A stretch of DNA of 9,315 nt, from NCBI GenBank assembly GCA_025964295.1, contig JAOPZD010000353.1, positions 1 to 9,315 on the forward strand. Direction: 5' to 3'. The position numbers and the translations under genes were made by a program. The notes beneath the pieces are model-generated. The model did no database searches and was not told the origin of the DNA. It saw only the letters and a program-made list of their open reading frames with translations. Within the stretch, counting starts at the first letter, position 1, and every line of letters begins with the position of its first letter. Shown one piece after another: positions 1 through 5,826 of the stretch. The DNA is from Conexibacter sp. (GTDB lineage: Bacteria > Actinomycetota > Thermoleophilia > Solirubrobacterales > Solirubrobacteraceae).

Positions 1-518
1 AGGAGCTCCAGCGTCTCGTCCGGCAGGTCCAGCAGGCGCAGGAGGTTGGAGACCGCCACGCGGCTGCGGCCGACCCGCCGGCCGACATCCTCGCGCGTGA
101 GCCCGAGCTCCTCCACCAGGCCGGCGACCGCGCGGGCCTCCTCGACCGGGTTGAGGTCCTCGCGGGCCATGTTCTCGACGAGCGCGACCTCGAGGCTGGT
201 GGCGTCGTCGCGGTCCTGGACGATCGCCGGGACCTGGTCGAGCCCGGCGAGCTTGGCGGCGCGCCAGCGGCGCTCGCCGGCGACGATCTCGTAGGTGCCG
301 CCCGCGCGCGGGCGCACGAGGACGGGCTGCAGGACGCCGCGCTCGGCGACCGACTCGGCCAGCGACTGCAGCGACGCCTCGTCGAACTGGCGGCGCGGCT
401 GCTCCTTGTTGGGCCGGACGAGCTCGATCGGGAGATCGCGCAGCTCGGCGGCGGGATCGTCGCCGCTGCCGGCCTCGGGGGCCGAGACCGAGAGGATCGC
501 GGCCAGGCCACGGCCCAT
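1..518 (-). CDS. parB: ParB chromosome-partitioning protein (3' part beyond left edge)
   Basis: ParB is a CTP-dependent DNA clamp that loads at parS sites near the origin and works with ParA to segregate chromosomes. The visible 172 codons begin at ATG (518), 7 bases after the parA stop, so the two genes are surely co-transcribed. An N-terminal MGRGLAAILS is followed by the ParB/Spo0J domain: PNKEQPRRQFDE (36-47), the CTP-binding GERR box (81-84, in GERRWRAA), the ENMAREDLNP box (115-124), and the start of the parS-reading helix-turn-helix (about 140-166, LTREDVGRRVGRSRVAVSNLLRL). The rest of the DNA-binding region and the C-terminal dimer domain are outside the window. The ribosome site is weak, which suggests translational coupling to parA. 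Identity is seen directly from the motifs. Confidence 0.97.
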   Translation of the reverse strand, partial: MGRGLAAILSVSAPEAGSGDDPAAELRDLPIELVRPNKEQPRRQFDEASLQSLAESVAERGVLQPVLVRPRAGGTYEIVAGERRWRAAKLAGLDQVPAIVQDRDDATSLEVALVENMAREDLNPVEEARAVAGLVEELGLTREDVGRRVGRSRVAVSNLLRLLDLPDETLEL

Positions 519-525
519 GCCGCGC

Positions 526-1284
526 TCAGCCACGGGCCGCGACCTCCTTGGCCAGCTCGAAGTACGCGTCAGAGCCCACGCAGTGCGGGTCGTGGTGGAT
601 GACCGGCCGGCCGTAGCTCGGCGCCTCGCCGATGCGCACGTTGCGCGGGATGACCGTGTCGAAGACGAGCTCGGGGAAGTGCTCGCGCACCTCGCGCTCG
701 ACGTCGCGGGCCAGGCGCGTGCGGCCGTCGTGCATCGTCAGCAGCATCCCGGCGACGGTCAGGCGCGGGTTGAGCTCGCGCTGGATCAGCGCCAGCGTGT
801 CGAGCAGGCCGGCGAGGCCCTCGAGGGCGAAGTACTCGGTCTGGACCGGGACGATCACGCGGTCGGCCGCGACCAGGGCGTTGACGGTCAGCGGGCCCAG
901 CGACGGCGGGCAGTCGAGGATGACGAAGGCGAAGCGGTCGCGGATCGGCGCCAGCGCGTCGGCCAGCCGCTGCTCGGAGCCGGCCTGGCGCGGCAGCTCG
1001 ACGTTGGCGCCGGCGAGGTCGGCCGACGACGGCAGGACCTGGAGGCGCTCGATCGCCGTGGGCTGCAGGGCATCGGCGGCGGTCGCCTCCCCGGCCAGGA
1101 CGTCGTAGATGTTCGGGACCGCGTCCTTGGGCAGGCCGAGCCCGACGGTGGCGTTGGCCTGAGGGTCGATGTCGACCAGGAGCGTGTCGTAGCCGGCCTC
1201 GGCGATGCACGCCGCGACGTTCACGGCGGTGGTCGTCTTGCCGACCCCGCCCTTCTGGTTCGCGATCGCGTACACGGTGCCCAT
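526..1284 (-). CDS. parA: ParA/Soj chromosome-partitioning ATPase
   Basis: ParA is a deviant Walker ATPase that binds DNA non-specifically when ATP-bound; ParB stimulates its ATPase, and the resulting gradient moves origins. The protein starts MGTVYAIANQKGGVGKTTT, with the deviant Walker A motif KGGVGKTT at residues 11-18, the switch motif VDIDPQAN (37-44) and a Walker B-like VILDCPPSLG. At 252 residues it is the usual length of chromosomal Soj/ParA and lacks the N-terminal HTH of plasmid ParA proteins. I chose ATG 1284 because the conserved domain begins there. A GTG at 1296 would add four residues, and neither start has a clear Shine-Dalgarno. It lies 67 bases after rsmG and 7 bases before parB in one transcription unit. 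Confidence 0.96.
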   Translation of the reverse strand: MGTVYAIANQKGGVGKTTTAVNVAACIAEAGYDTLLVDIDPQANATVGLGLPKDAVPNIYDVLAGEATAADALQPTAIERLQVLPSSADLAGANVELPRQAGSEQRLADALAPIRDRFAFVILDCPPSLGPLTVNALVAADRVIVPVQTEYFALEGLAGLLDTLALIQRELNPRLTVAGMLLTMHDGRTRLARDVEREVREHFPELVFDTVIPRNVRIGEAPSYGRPVIHHDPHCVGSDAYFELAKEVAARG

Positions 1285-1351
1285 TCGAGGCGTCACGGTA
1301 GCGGCGGAAGCGGTCAGACGGCGGCGCGGATCGGGCGCTGCAAGGCGGGTC

Positions 1352-2071
1352 TCAGCCTCGGGTCGAGCCCTCGAGTGGCCGTTTGCGGGCCATTCCCTCG
1401 CGGCGAGGGAACTGGGGCGGCGTCTCCCGCACCTTCAAGTAGACGTAGAGGTGTCGCGCGTCGGCGCCGTGGATCGACGTCTCGACGGGGCTGGGCTCGA
1501 CCGGATCGAGGCCGACGACCTCCGCGGCGGCGACTCCATCAGCTTCGGCGGATGGATCCCTCCTTCCCTTCCACGCGACGAGGCTGCCTCCTTCCACCAG
1601 CAGCGGCGCGGCGTACTCCACGACGACGTTGAGCGGGCCGAGCGCGCGGGCGGTCACGATGTCCTGAGTGCCGAGGCCCTCGCGCCACGCCTCCGCGCGG
1701 GCGTTGACGATCGTGACGTTGCGCAGGCCGACCGCGTCGGCGGTGCGGCGCAGGAAGTTGCACTTCTTGCCGACGCTCTCGACGAGCGTGACGCGAGCGG
1801 CGGGAAGCGCCGCGGCGAGCGCCAGGCCGGGGAAGCCGCCGCCGGAGCCGAGGTCGGCGATCGTGGACGCCTCGCGGAGCGCGGGGACGCCGAGGCCGGC
1901 GAGCGAGTCGGCGACATGGAGGTCCACGCCGCGCTCGGGATCGCGCACCGTCGTGATCGACGTGGGCTCGGCCTGGACGAGGTCGAGGATGGCGCGGAGC
2001 TGCCCCGTGGCGGCGGGCGGCAGCTCCCACAGCTGGGCGAGGTCGCCTAGGCGATCGTCGACGTGAGACAC
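1352..2071 (-). CDS. rsmG: 16S rRNA (guanine527-N7)-methyltransferase RsmG (GidB)
   Basis: RsmG uses S-adenosylmethionine to methylate N7 of G527 in the 530 loop of 16S rRNA; its loss gives low-level streptomycin resistance in several bacteria. From GTG 2071 the protein is 239 residues. The SAM-binding glycine loop is IADLGSGGGFPG (71-82), followed by VTLVESVGKKCNFLR (95-109) and the catalytic-domain segment DIVTARALGPL (137-147). The C-terminal tail, rich in Arg and Pro, is longer than in many relatives. The frame stays open upstream to a GTG at 2170, but that start would overlap the divergent sulfurtransferase gene and run through a parS site. GTG 2071 has a TANNNT hexamer exactly 7 bases upstream, as expected for a leaderless actinobacterial message. 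First gene of the rsmG-parA-parB unit. Confidence 0.93.
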   Translation of the reverse strand: MSHVDDRLGDLAQLWELPPAATGQLRAILDLVQAEPTSITTVRDPERGVDLHVADSLAGLGVPALREASTIADLGSGGGFPGLALAAALPAARVTLVESVGKKCNFLRRTADAVGLRNVTIVNARAEAWREGLGTQDIVTARALGPLNVVVEYAAPLLVEGGSLVAWKGRRDPSAEADGVAAAEVVGLDPVEPSPVETSIHGADARHLYVYLKVRETPPQFPRREGMARKRPLEGSTRG

Positions 2072-2078
2072 GGCCCGC

Positions 2079-2084
2079 AGCTTA
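2079..2084 (-). promoter_or_regulatory. Putative -10 hexamer of leaderless rsmG promoter
   Basis: Read on the minus strand, TAAGCT (TANNNT pattern) is followed by 7 bases and then the GTG at 2071, placing the predicted transcription start at or next to the start codon. No convincing -35 is seen; its expected position, just beyond a 17-base spacer, is about 2102-2107, so the parS site at 2087-2102 fills almost the whole spacer. Inferred from spacing, not demonstrated. Confidence 0.5.
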
Positions 2085-2086
2085 GG

Positions 2087-2102
2087 CGTTCCACGTGAAA
2101 CA
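2087..2102 (+). promoter_or_regulatory. parS: parS site 1 (ParB-binding centromere site)
   Basis: The 16-mer CGTTCCACGTGAAACA matches the general bacterial parS consensus TGTTTCACGTGAAACA at 14 of 16 positions. The central CACGTG is intact; the differences are an outer base and one base in the left arm (T to C). It sits in the 64-base gap between divergent rsmG and the sulfurtransferase gene, and within the predicted core promoter of the operon that encodes ParA and ParB. Confidence 0.88.
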
Positions 2103-2122
2103 TCGCGCCGACGCGCGCCGCG

Positions 2123-2128
2123 TAGGCT
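2123..2128 (+). promoter_or_regulatory. Putative -10 hexamer of leaderless sulfurtransferase promoter
   Basis: TAGGCT (TANNNT) lies 7 bases before the GTG at 2136, the spacing typical of leaderless actinobacterial genes. A GGAG at 2130-2133 is only two bases from the start codon, too close to act as a Shine-Dalgarno, which favours leaderless translation. No clear -35 is seen. Confidence 0.5.
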
Positions 2129-2135
2129 CGGAGCC

Positions 2136-2948
2136 GTGCTACCGCCGATCGTCGACGCCGCCTGGCTCACCGACCACCGCGACGAGATCGTGGTGGCCGA
2201 CGTGCGCTTCTACCTCGACGGCCGGTCCCCGCGGGCCGCGTACGACGCCGGTCACCTTCCCGGCGCGGTCTTCGTGGACCTGGAGCGCTGGCTCTCCGCG
2301 CCGGCGACCCCGCAGGACGGACGCCATCCGCTCCCCACGCCGGAGGTGTTCGCCGAGGGCATGGGCCGCTGCGGCATCGGCGACGAGACGGTCGTTGTGG
2401 CCTACGACGACGCGGGCGGGGTGATCGCGGCGAGGCTCGTCTGGATGCTGCGCGCGCTGGGCCGCGAGGCGGCGCTGCTGGACGGCGGCCTGACGGCGTG
2501 GGATGGGCCGGTCGAGACCGTCGAGGCGACCGTAGAGCGCGCGGCGTTCAGTGTTCGTTCGTGGCCTCCCGCGCGCCTGGCCACCCCCGACGACGCCGCG
2601 GAGGGAACGAGCGTCGTCATCGACGCCCGCCAGCGCGACCGCTTCCTCGGCGCTCCTGACGGCATCGATCCGCGCAGCGGCCACATCCCGGGCGCGAGGT
2701 CCGTCCCCTGCCGCGAGCACCTCGGTCCCGACGGCCGCCTCTTGCCCGTCGACGCCCTGCGCGACCGCCTGGCCGCGGCCGGGATCGCCGGCAACGCCGA
2801 CGTGATCTCCTACTGCGGCTCGGGCGTGACCGCCTGCCACAACCTCCTCGTCCTCGAGCACGCCGGCCTCGGCGCCGGCCGCCTCTACCCGGGCTCCTGG
2901 TCGCAGTGGAGCCACGACGCCTCGCGGCCGGTGGCGACGGGCGAGTAG
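2136..2948 (+). CDS. sseA: Two-domain rhodanese, thiosulfate/3-mercaptopyruvate sulfurtransferase (SseA-like)
   Basis: This cytoplasmic enzyme transfers sulfane sulfur from a donor (3-mercaptopyruvate or thiosulfate) to a thiol or cyanide acceptor through a cysteine persulfide. The 270-residue protein has tandem rhodanese domains. The N-terminal domain (about 4-128) has AAYDAGHLPGAVFVDL at 34-49 and no active-site Cys: the loop reads YDDAGGV at 90-96. The C-terminal domain (about 145-268) has SGHIPGARSVP at 181-191 and the active loop YCGSGVTAC at 226-234, nucleophile Cys227. The CGSGVT form resembles mercaptopyruvate sulfurtransferase (SseA) rather than the CRKGVT of classic rhodanese, but donor specificity cannot be settled from sequence. 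The end WSQWSHDASRPVATG is typical of the family. GTG 2136 is backed by an upstream TANNNT hexamer. It is not part of the usual origin gene order and stands alone on this strand between parS sites. Confidence 0.92.
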   Translation: MLPPIVDAAWLTDHRDEIVVADVRFYLDGRSPRAAYDAGHLPGAVFVDLERWLSAPATPQDGRHPLPTPEVFAEGMGRCGIGDETVVVAYDDAGGVIAARLVWMLRALGREAALLDGGLTAWDGPVETVEATVERAAFSVRSWPPARLATPDDAAEGTSVVIDARQRDRFLGAPDGIDPRSGHIPGARSVPCREHLGPDGRLLPVDALRDRLAAAGIAGNADVISYCGSGVTACHNLLVLEHAGLGAGRLYPGSWSQWSHDASRPVATGE

Positions 2949-2960
2949 CGGTGCGGGGCA

Positions 2961-2978
2961 GCGTTTCATGTGAAACGC
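2961..2978 (+). promoter_or_regulatory. parS: parS-like site 2
   Basis: An 8-base perfect inverted repeat, GCGTTTCA and TGAAACGC, flanks a central TG. Its 14-base core GTTTCATGTGAAAC (2963-2976) matches the parS core at 13 of 14 positions, with the central CG changed to TG. It lies 13 bases after the sulfurtransferase stop codon. The palindrome could form a short hairpin, but no T-run follows, so it is better read as a ParB site than as a terminator. Confidence 0.75.
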
Positions 2979-3362
2979 CCAGCCGGCCCGTTCGTGGACT
3001 CGGGCGACCTGTTGGCGCGGCAGGCCAGCGCGCTCGAAGGCTCGTAACACGTCGCGCGCCTGGGCGTCGGTCGCGAATTGCCGCGAGGGATGGCCGTCGG
3101 CTCCGCAGCTCGGCGTCGTTCCAGGCGGGAGTCGGTGGACGCCAGCTCCCAAGGCGGACGATCGGCCCGCCAATACTCGCTGCGCTCGCAACCGGCCGAG
3201 CGGGTCCGCGAGAACTCCGGCGGCGACCAAGGAAGGCGGCCGTCCCATCGCTTCGACCGCGGGATCGGCCGCCCAACCGGCACCGTTCCCGCGAACGTCG
3301 GTCAGAAGCCCGTGGACGGCCCTGCTGGCGTAGTGGCCGAAGGAGCGGGTGGCGCCAAACGC
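2979..3362. other. Gene-poor spacer between parS sites 2 and 3
   Basis: About 380 bases without a convincing gene. Open frames cross it on both strands, for example a 105-codon minus-strand frame at 2966-3283, but their translations are rich in Arg, Ser and Pro, show no recognised motif, lack ribosome sites or TANNNT signals at the right spacing, and run into the parS palindrome. An imperfect inverted repeat sits at 3236-3272, with 7-base arms GCGGCCG and CGGCCGC plus an inner CCC/GGG pair; it may be chance at this GC content. I recognise no tRNA, riboswitch or DnaA box cluster. It could be a gene remnant, a non-coding RNA or plain spacer. Confidence 0.55.
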
Positions 3363-3394
3363 AAAACGCCCGCCGGAGCCACCGGCGGGCGTTT
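3363..3394 (-). terminator. Rho-independent terminator of the rpmH-rnpA-yidD-yidC-khpB operon
   Basis: Perfect 13-base inverted repeat: AAACGCCCGCCGG (3364-3376) pairs with CCGGCGGGCGTTT (3382-3394) around a 5-base loop. Read on the minus strand the hairpin is followed by T residues (TTTT, 3366-3363, three of them in the stem), and it starts about 34 bases past the khpB stop codon. On the plus strand the stem ends GTTTCAC, so it may also stop converging sulfurtransferase transcripts less efficiently. Four bases of the stem (3391-3394) also belong to parS site 3. Confidence 0.85.
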
Positions 3395-3405
3395 CACATG
3401 AAACG
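3390..3405 (+). promoter_or_regulatory. parS: parS-like site 3, overlapping the terminator stem
   Basis: The core GTTTCACATGAAAC (3391-3404) matches the parS core at 13 of 14 positions; the central CG reads CA. Over these 14 bases it is the exact reverse complement of the core of site 2. It lies between the khpB stop and the operon terminator and shares GTTT (3391-3394) with the hairpin stem. Confidence 0.75.
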
Positions 3406-3428
3406 GTGCTGCGAAGCGGGGTCGCGCG

Positions 3429-3911
3429 TCAGGTCGTGGGGGTCGTCCGGCCGAGCGGCGACACCACGAGGTGGCGCTCCGGCTCGTCGCCTTCGGAGTG
3501 CGTGTCCACCCCGCCGCGCTCGCGGAGGTACTCGTGGACGTGCTTGCGCTCCGAGGCGGTCATCGCGTCCAGGGCGATCGGCCGGCCGTAGGACTCGGCG
3601 TCGATCGCGGCCTGGTCGGCCTGCTTCTCCAGCGCCTCGCGGCGGCGGGCGCGGTAGCCCTCGGCGTCGACGACGATCCGGCGGCGCTCCGTCTCCGGAT
3701 CGGCCAGCAGGATCCGCTGCGCGAGGTGCTGGACGGCGTCGATCGTCTGGCCGTGACGGCCGATGAAGATGCCGAGCTCCTCGCCGTGCAGCGTGCCGAC
3801 GAGCGCGTCGTCGTTGGAGACGATCTCGACGGTCGCCTCCAGGCCGAGGCCCGCGACGATGTGCTCCAGCAGGTCCTGAAGGGTCTCCTCCTGGGTCCGC
3901 TCGGCCGCCAT
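3429..3911 (-). CDS. khpB: KhpB/Jag single-stranded RNA-binding protein (KH-R3H)
   Basis: KhpB (Jag, EloR) is an RNA-binding partner of KhpA; in streptococci the pair affects cell elongation and mRNA regulation. The 160-residue protein has a KH domain (about 24-84) with the GXXG loop as GRHG (51-54), then an R3H domain (about 90-152) with Arg122 and His126 in ERKHVHEYL and the family ending THSEGDEPERHLVVSP. The N-terminal Jag_N domain of Firmicutes proteins is absent; short forms like this are usual in Actinomycetota. ATG 3911 is two bases past the yidC stop and has a strong GGAGG site 8 bases upstream, the best ribosome site in this operon. Last gene before the terminator. Confidence 0.94.
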   Translation of the reverse strand: MAAERTQEETLQDLLEHIVAGLGLEATVEIVSNDDALVGTLHGEELGIFIGRHGQTIDAVQHLAQRILLADPETERRRIVVDAEGYRARRREALEKQADQAAIDAESYGRPIALDAMTASERKHVHEYLRERGGVDTHSEGDEPERHLVVSPLGRTTPTT

Positions 3912-3913
3912 CG

Positions 3914-4882
3914 CTATCGCCTCCGTCCCGAACGCTTGCGCTTGCGCTGTCGCGGGGGCGGCGGCGGCGCCTTGGTCACGCGCGACTCGTCCTGCGCGGC
4001 CGCGCCGTTGCCCGAGCCCGAGCCGGACCCAGACCCCGACCCGACGCCGGCCAGGCGCCCGAACAGCCCGCCGCCACCGCTGCTTCCGCCTCCGGCGTCC
4101 GCGGCAGCCGCGTGGGCGGCCGAGGCCTCCTTGGCCTCCGGCGTCCCTGGCAGGGGCGGAGGCGGAGGCGCCTTGCTGCCGATCACGCGGCGCAGGAACT
4201 GCTGCTGGCCGATGGTCCAGACGTTCGTCGTGATCCAGTACATGATCAGGCCGGCCGGGAAGCGGAAGACGAACCCGACGAACAGGAACGGCAGGACCAG
4301 CATGATGATCTTCTGGTTCTGGTCGGCCGTCGCGGTCATCATCAGCAGCGACGAGACGAGCTGCGACCCGACGTAGAGCACCAGCAGCACGATCAGGACC
4401 GTGCCCGTCGCCTTGTCGGTGATGTCGTGGATGAACCAGAACTGCGACGCGTCGGTCTGCCCGCACGGCTTGGGGTTGGACACCGAGGCCGGGTTGATGT
4501 CCGGGCAGATGTCGTGCCGCAGGTCCTTGCGCAGCATGTAGAACAGCGACAGGAACACCGGGAGCTGCGCCACGAGCGGCAGGCACGAGGCGAAGGGGTT
4601 GACCTTGTGCTCCTGGTAGAACTTCATCGTCTCCTGCTGAAGACGCTGCTTGTCGTCCTTGTACTTCTCCTGCAGGACCTTCAGGTGCGGCGCGATGCGC
4701 TGCAGCGCCTGCATCGAGCGGAACTGCTTGACCGCCAGCGGCAGCAGCGCCGCGCGGACGACGATCGTCAGCAGGATGATCGACAGGCCCCAGCTGGCGC
4801 CGAAGCTGTCGTGGAAGAACTTGAGGACCGTCTCGAAGACATCGACGAGCGGCTGCAGGATGTTCGCGGTGATGGGGACCAT
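3914..4882 (-). CDS. yidC: Membrane protein insertase YidC
   Basis: YidC/Oxa1 inserts and folds membrane proteins, alone or with SecYEG. The 322-residue protein shows hydrophobic segments at about 32-50, 96-117, 158-182 and 191-222. The hydrophilic-groove arginine fits Arg43 in TIVVRAALLPLAVKQ, followed by the coiled cytoplasmic hairpin (about 55-92). NPFASCLPLVAQLPVFLSLFYML and FRFPAGLIMYWITTN are family signatures. It lacks the large periplasmic P1 domain of Gram-negative YidC. The extracytoplasmic loop has Cys126 and Cys140, which could form a disulfide. The cytoplasmic tail from about 236 is low-complexity: poly-Pro, Ala/Gly, an SG repeat (282-291), another Pro run (306-310) and a basic end RQRKRKRSGRRR, which may touch the ribosome. 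ATG 4882 lies 3 bases past the yidD stop. Confidence 0.96.
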   Translation of the reverse strand: MVPITANILQPLVDVFETVLKFFHDSFGASWGLSIILLTIVVRAALLPLAVKQFRSMQALQRIAPHLKVLQEKYKDDKQRLQQETMKFYQEHKVNPFASCLPLVAQLPVFLSLFYMLRKDLRHDICPDINPASVSNPKPCGQTDASQFWFIHDITDKATGTVLIVLLVLYVGSQLVSSLLMMTATADQNQKIIMLVLPFLFVGFVFRFPAGLIMYWITTNVWTIGQQQFLRRVIGSKAPPPPPLPGTPEAKEASAAHAAAADAGGGSSGGGGLFGRLAGVGSGSGSGSGSGNGAAAQDESRVTKAPPPPPRQRKRKRSGRRR

Positions 4883-4885
4883 GGC

Positions 4886-5170
4886 TCAGGCGGACGGGGG
4901 CCGGGCGGGAGACGAGGACGGCGTGCGGAAGAGGCGCTGGTCCTCGACGGGGTCGAAGCCGCCGTGGCTCCAAGGGTTGCAGCGCAGCAACCGCCAACCG
5001 GCCAGGACCAGGCCCCGGAGTATGCCGTAGCGGCCGATCGCCTGCGCGGCGTAGGCCGAGCACGTGGGCTCGTACTTGCAGCGCCGCGGCAGCAGCGGGG
5101 AGATCAGCTTCTGGTAGGCGACGATCGGCGCCACCGCGACGCGGCGGGCCCAGCCGCGGACGCCGCTCAC
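4886..5170 (-). CDS. yidD: Membrane protein insertion efficiency factor YidD
   Basis: YidD is a small amphipathic inner-membrane-associated protein that helps YidC-dependent insertion. The 94-residue product has the family core YQKLISPLLPRRCKYEPTCSAYAAQAIGRYG with Cys31 and Cys37, then LLRCNPWSHGGFDPV with Cys64; these three cysteines and the CNPW/GG(F/Y)DPV motif are diagnostic. The start GTG (5170) overlaps the rnpA stop by 4 bases as GTGA, indicating translational coupling. A Ser/Pro-rich tail follows the conserved part. It sits in the standard place between rnpA and yidC. Confidence 0.95.
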   Translation of the reverse strand: MSGVRGWARRVAVAPIVAYQKLISPLLPRRCKYEPTCSAYAAQAIGRYGILRGLVLAGWRLLRCNPWSHGGFDPVEDQRLFRTPSSSPARPPSA

Positions 5171-5613
5171 GACGGCGCGGGGGCGGCGGGCTTCTCGCCC
5201 ACCGAGCGGCCGATCAGCTCGCCCAGGGCGGCGCGGACGCCCTCCAGGCCCTCGCGCTCGGCGAGCTCCCGGGCCTCGGGACGGGCGACGACGACCGCGT
5301 CGGTGTCGGGCGGGAGGCGCTGACCCTCGGTGGCGAAGGCCTCGCGCAGCAGGCGCTTGACGCGGTTGCGGTCCACGGCGCCGCCGACCTTGCGCGACAC
5401 GGACAGGCCGAGGCGCGGCCCCGCGGAGAGCTCCTGGGGGCCGGACGGTGCGGGCGCCGGCGCGGCGGCGGTGCCGCGCGGGAACACGTAGAGGACGAGG
5501 TGCCGGTTGCCCAGCGACCGGCCCTGGCGGTAGACGCGCTCGAACTCGGCGCTGCGGGACAGCCGGCCCTTCTTAGGCCGCTTGATGCCGCCCGCGCGCG
5601 GGAGCCCGTCCAC
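5167..5613 (-). CDS. rnpA: Ribonuclease P protein component
   Basis: RnpA is the protein subunit of RNase P, which with the M1-type RNA removes 5' leaders from pre-tRNAs. Key features are GRLSRSAEFERVYRQGRSLGNRHLVLYVFP (about 16-45), GPRLGLSVSRKVGGAVDRNRVKRLLREAF (about 65-93) with the RNR RNA-binding motif at 82-84, and the C-terminal helix. A Pro/Ala-rich insert (about 48-62) and a Pro/Ala tail are additions to the core. I chose GTG 5613, 8 bases past the rpmH stop, giving 148 residues. No ATG lies in frame before the conserved core and the ribosome site is weak, so the exact start is less sure than the identity. Confidence 0.92.
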   Translation of the reverse strand: MDGLPRAGGIKRPKKGRLSRSAEFERVYRQGRSLGNRHLVLYVFPRGTAAAPAPAPSGPQELSAGPRLGLSVSRKVGGAVDRNRVKRLLREAFATEGQRLPPDTDAVVVARPEARELAEREGLEGVRAALGELIGRSVGEKPAAPAPS

Positions 5614-5621
5614 AGGCAGGC

Positions 5622-5756
5622 TCAGACGGTCAGCCGCTTGCGACCCTTGTCGCGGCGGCGCTTCAGCACGACGCGGCCGGCGCGGCTCGCCATGCGGTTG
5701 CGGAAGCCGTGGGCGCGGGCGCGCTTGCGACGCTTGGGCTGGTAGGTGCGCTTCAT
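5622..5756 (-). CDS. rpmH: 50S ribosomal protein L34
   Basis: L34 is a small, very basic protein of the large ribosomal subunit. The 44-residue product begins [22 protein letters not shown] and ends [12 protein letters not shown], the full normal length. ATG 5756 is fixed by the conserved N-terminus, although the frame is open further upstream to 5858. A GGAG at 5768-5771 (minus strand), 11 bases upstream, is a plausible ribosome site. First gene of the minus-strand operon that ends at the terminator near 3363 and divergent from dnaA. Confidence 0.97.
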   Translation of the reverse strand: MKRTYQPKRRKRARAHGFRNRMASRAGRVVLKRRRDKGRKRLTV

Positions 5757-5800
5757 TGAAGATCGTGCTCCGTCGGGGAGGTCGAAAGACCGGCGGGCCA

Positions 5801-5806
5801 GTGTAC
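5801..5806 (-). promoter_or_regulatory. Possible -10 hexamer for the rpmH operon
   Basis: On the minus strand TACACT matches TATAAT at 4 of 6 positions and would give a leader of roughly 40 bases before rpmH. No good -35 is found at 16-18 bases; a TGGACA lies about 22 bases upstream, too far for a normal spacer. Weak. Confidence 0.3.
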
Positions 5807-5826
5807 CGTCCACCGCCCGCAGACGC

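Noticed and set aside
295..1632. Long plus-strand frame of 445 codons over parB, parA and rsmG
   Set aside because: Antisense shadow of three clear minus-strand genes; typical of very GC-rich DNA.
2072..2170. Upstream extension of rsmG to GTG 2170
   Set aside because: It would overlap the divergent sulfurtransferase start and read through parS; GTG 2071 has a well-placed TANNNT hexamer.
2961..2978. Palindrome after the sulfurtransferase gene as a terminator
   Set aside because: Short 8-base arms with only 2 central bases, no T-run, and a near-perfect parS core.
3236..3272. Inverted repeat as a terminator or structured RNA
   Set aside because: No T-run on either strand and only 7-base GC arms with a large imperfect loop; such repeats are common by chance in DNA this rich in GC.
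2966..3283. A 105-codon minus-strand frame between parS sites 2 and 3
   Set aside because: No recognised motif, no ribosome site or promoter at its ATG, Arg/Ser/Pro-rich translation, and its end runs into the parS palindrome. Kept only as part of the unexplained spacer.
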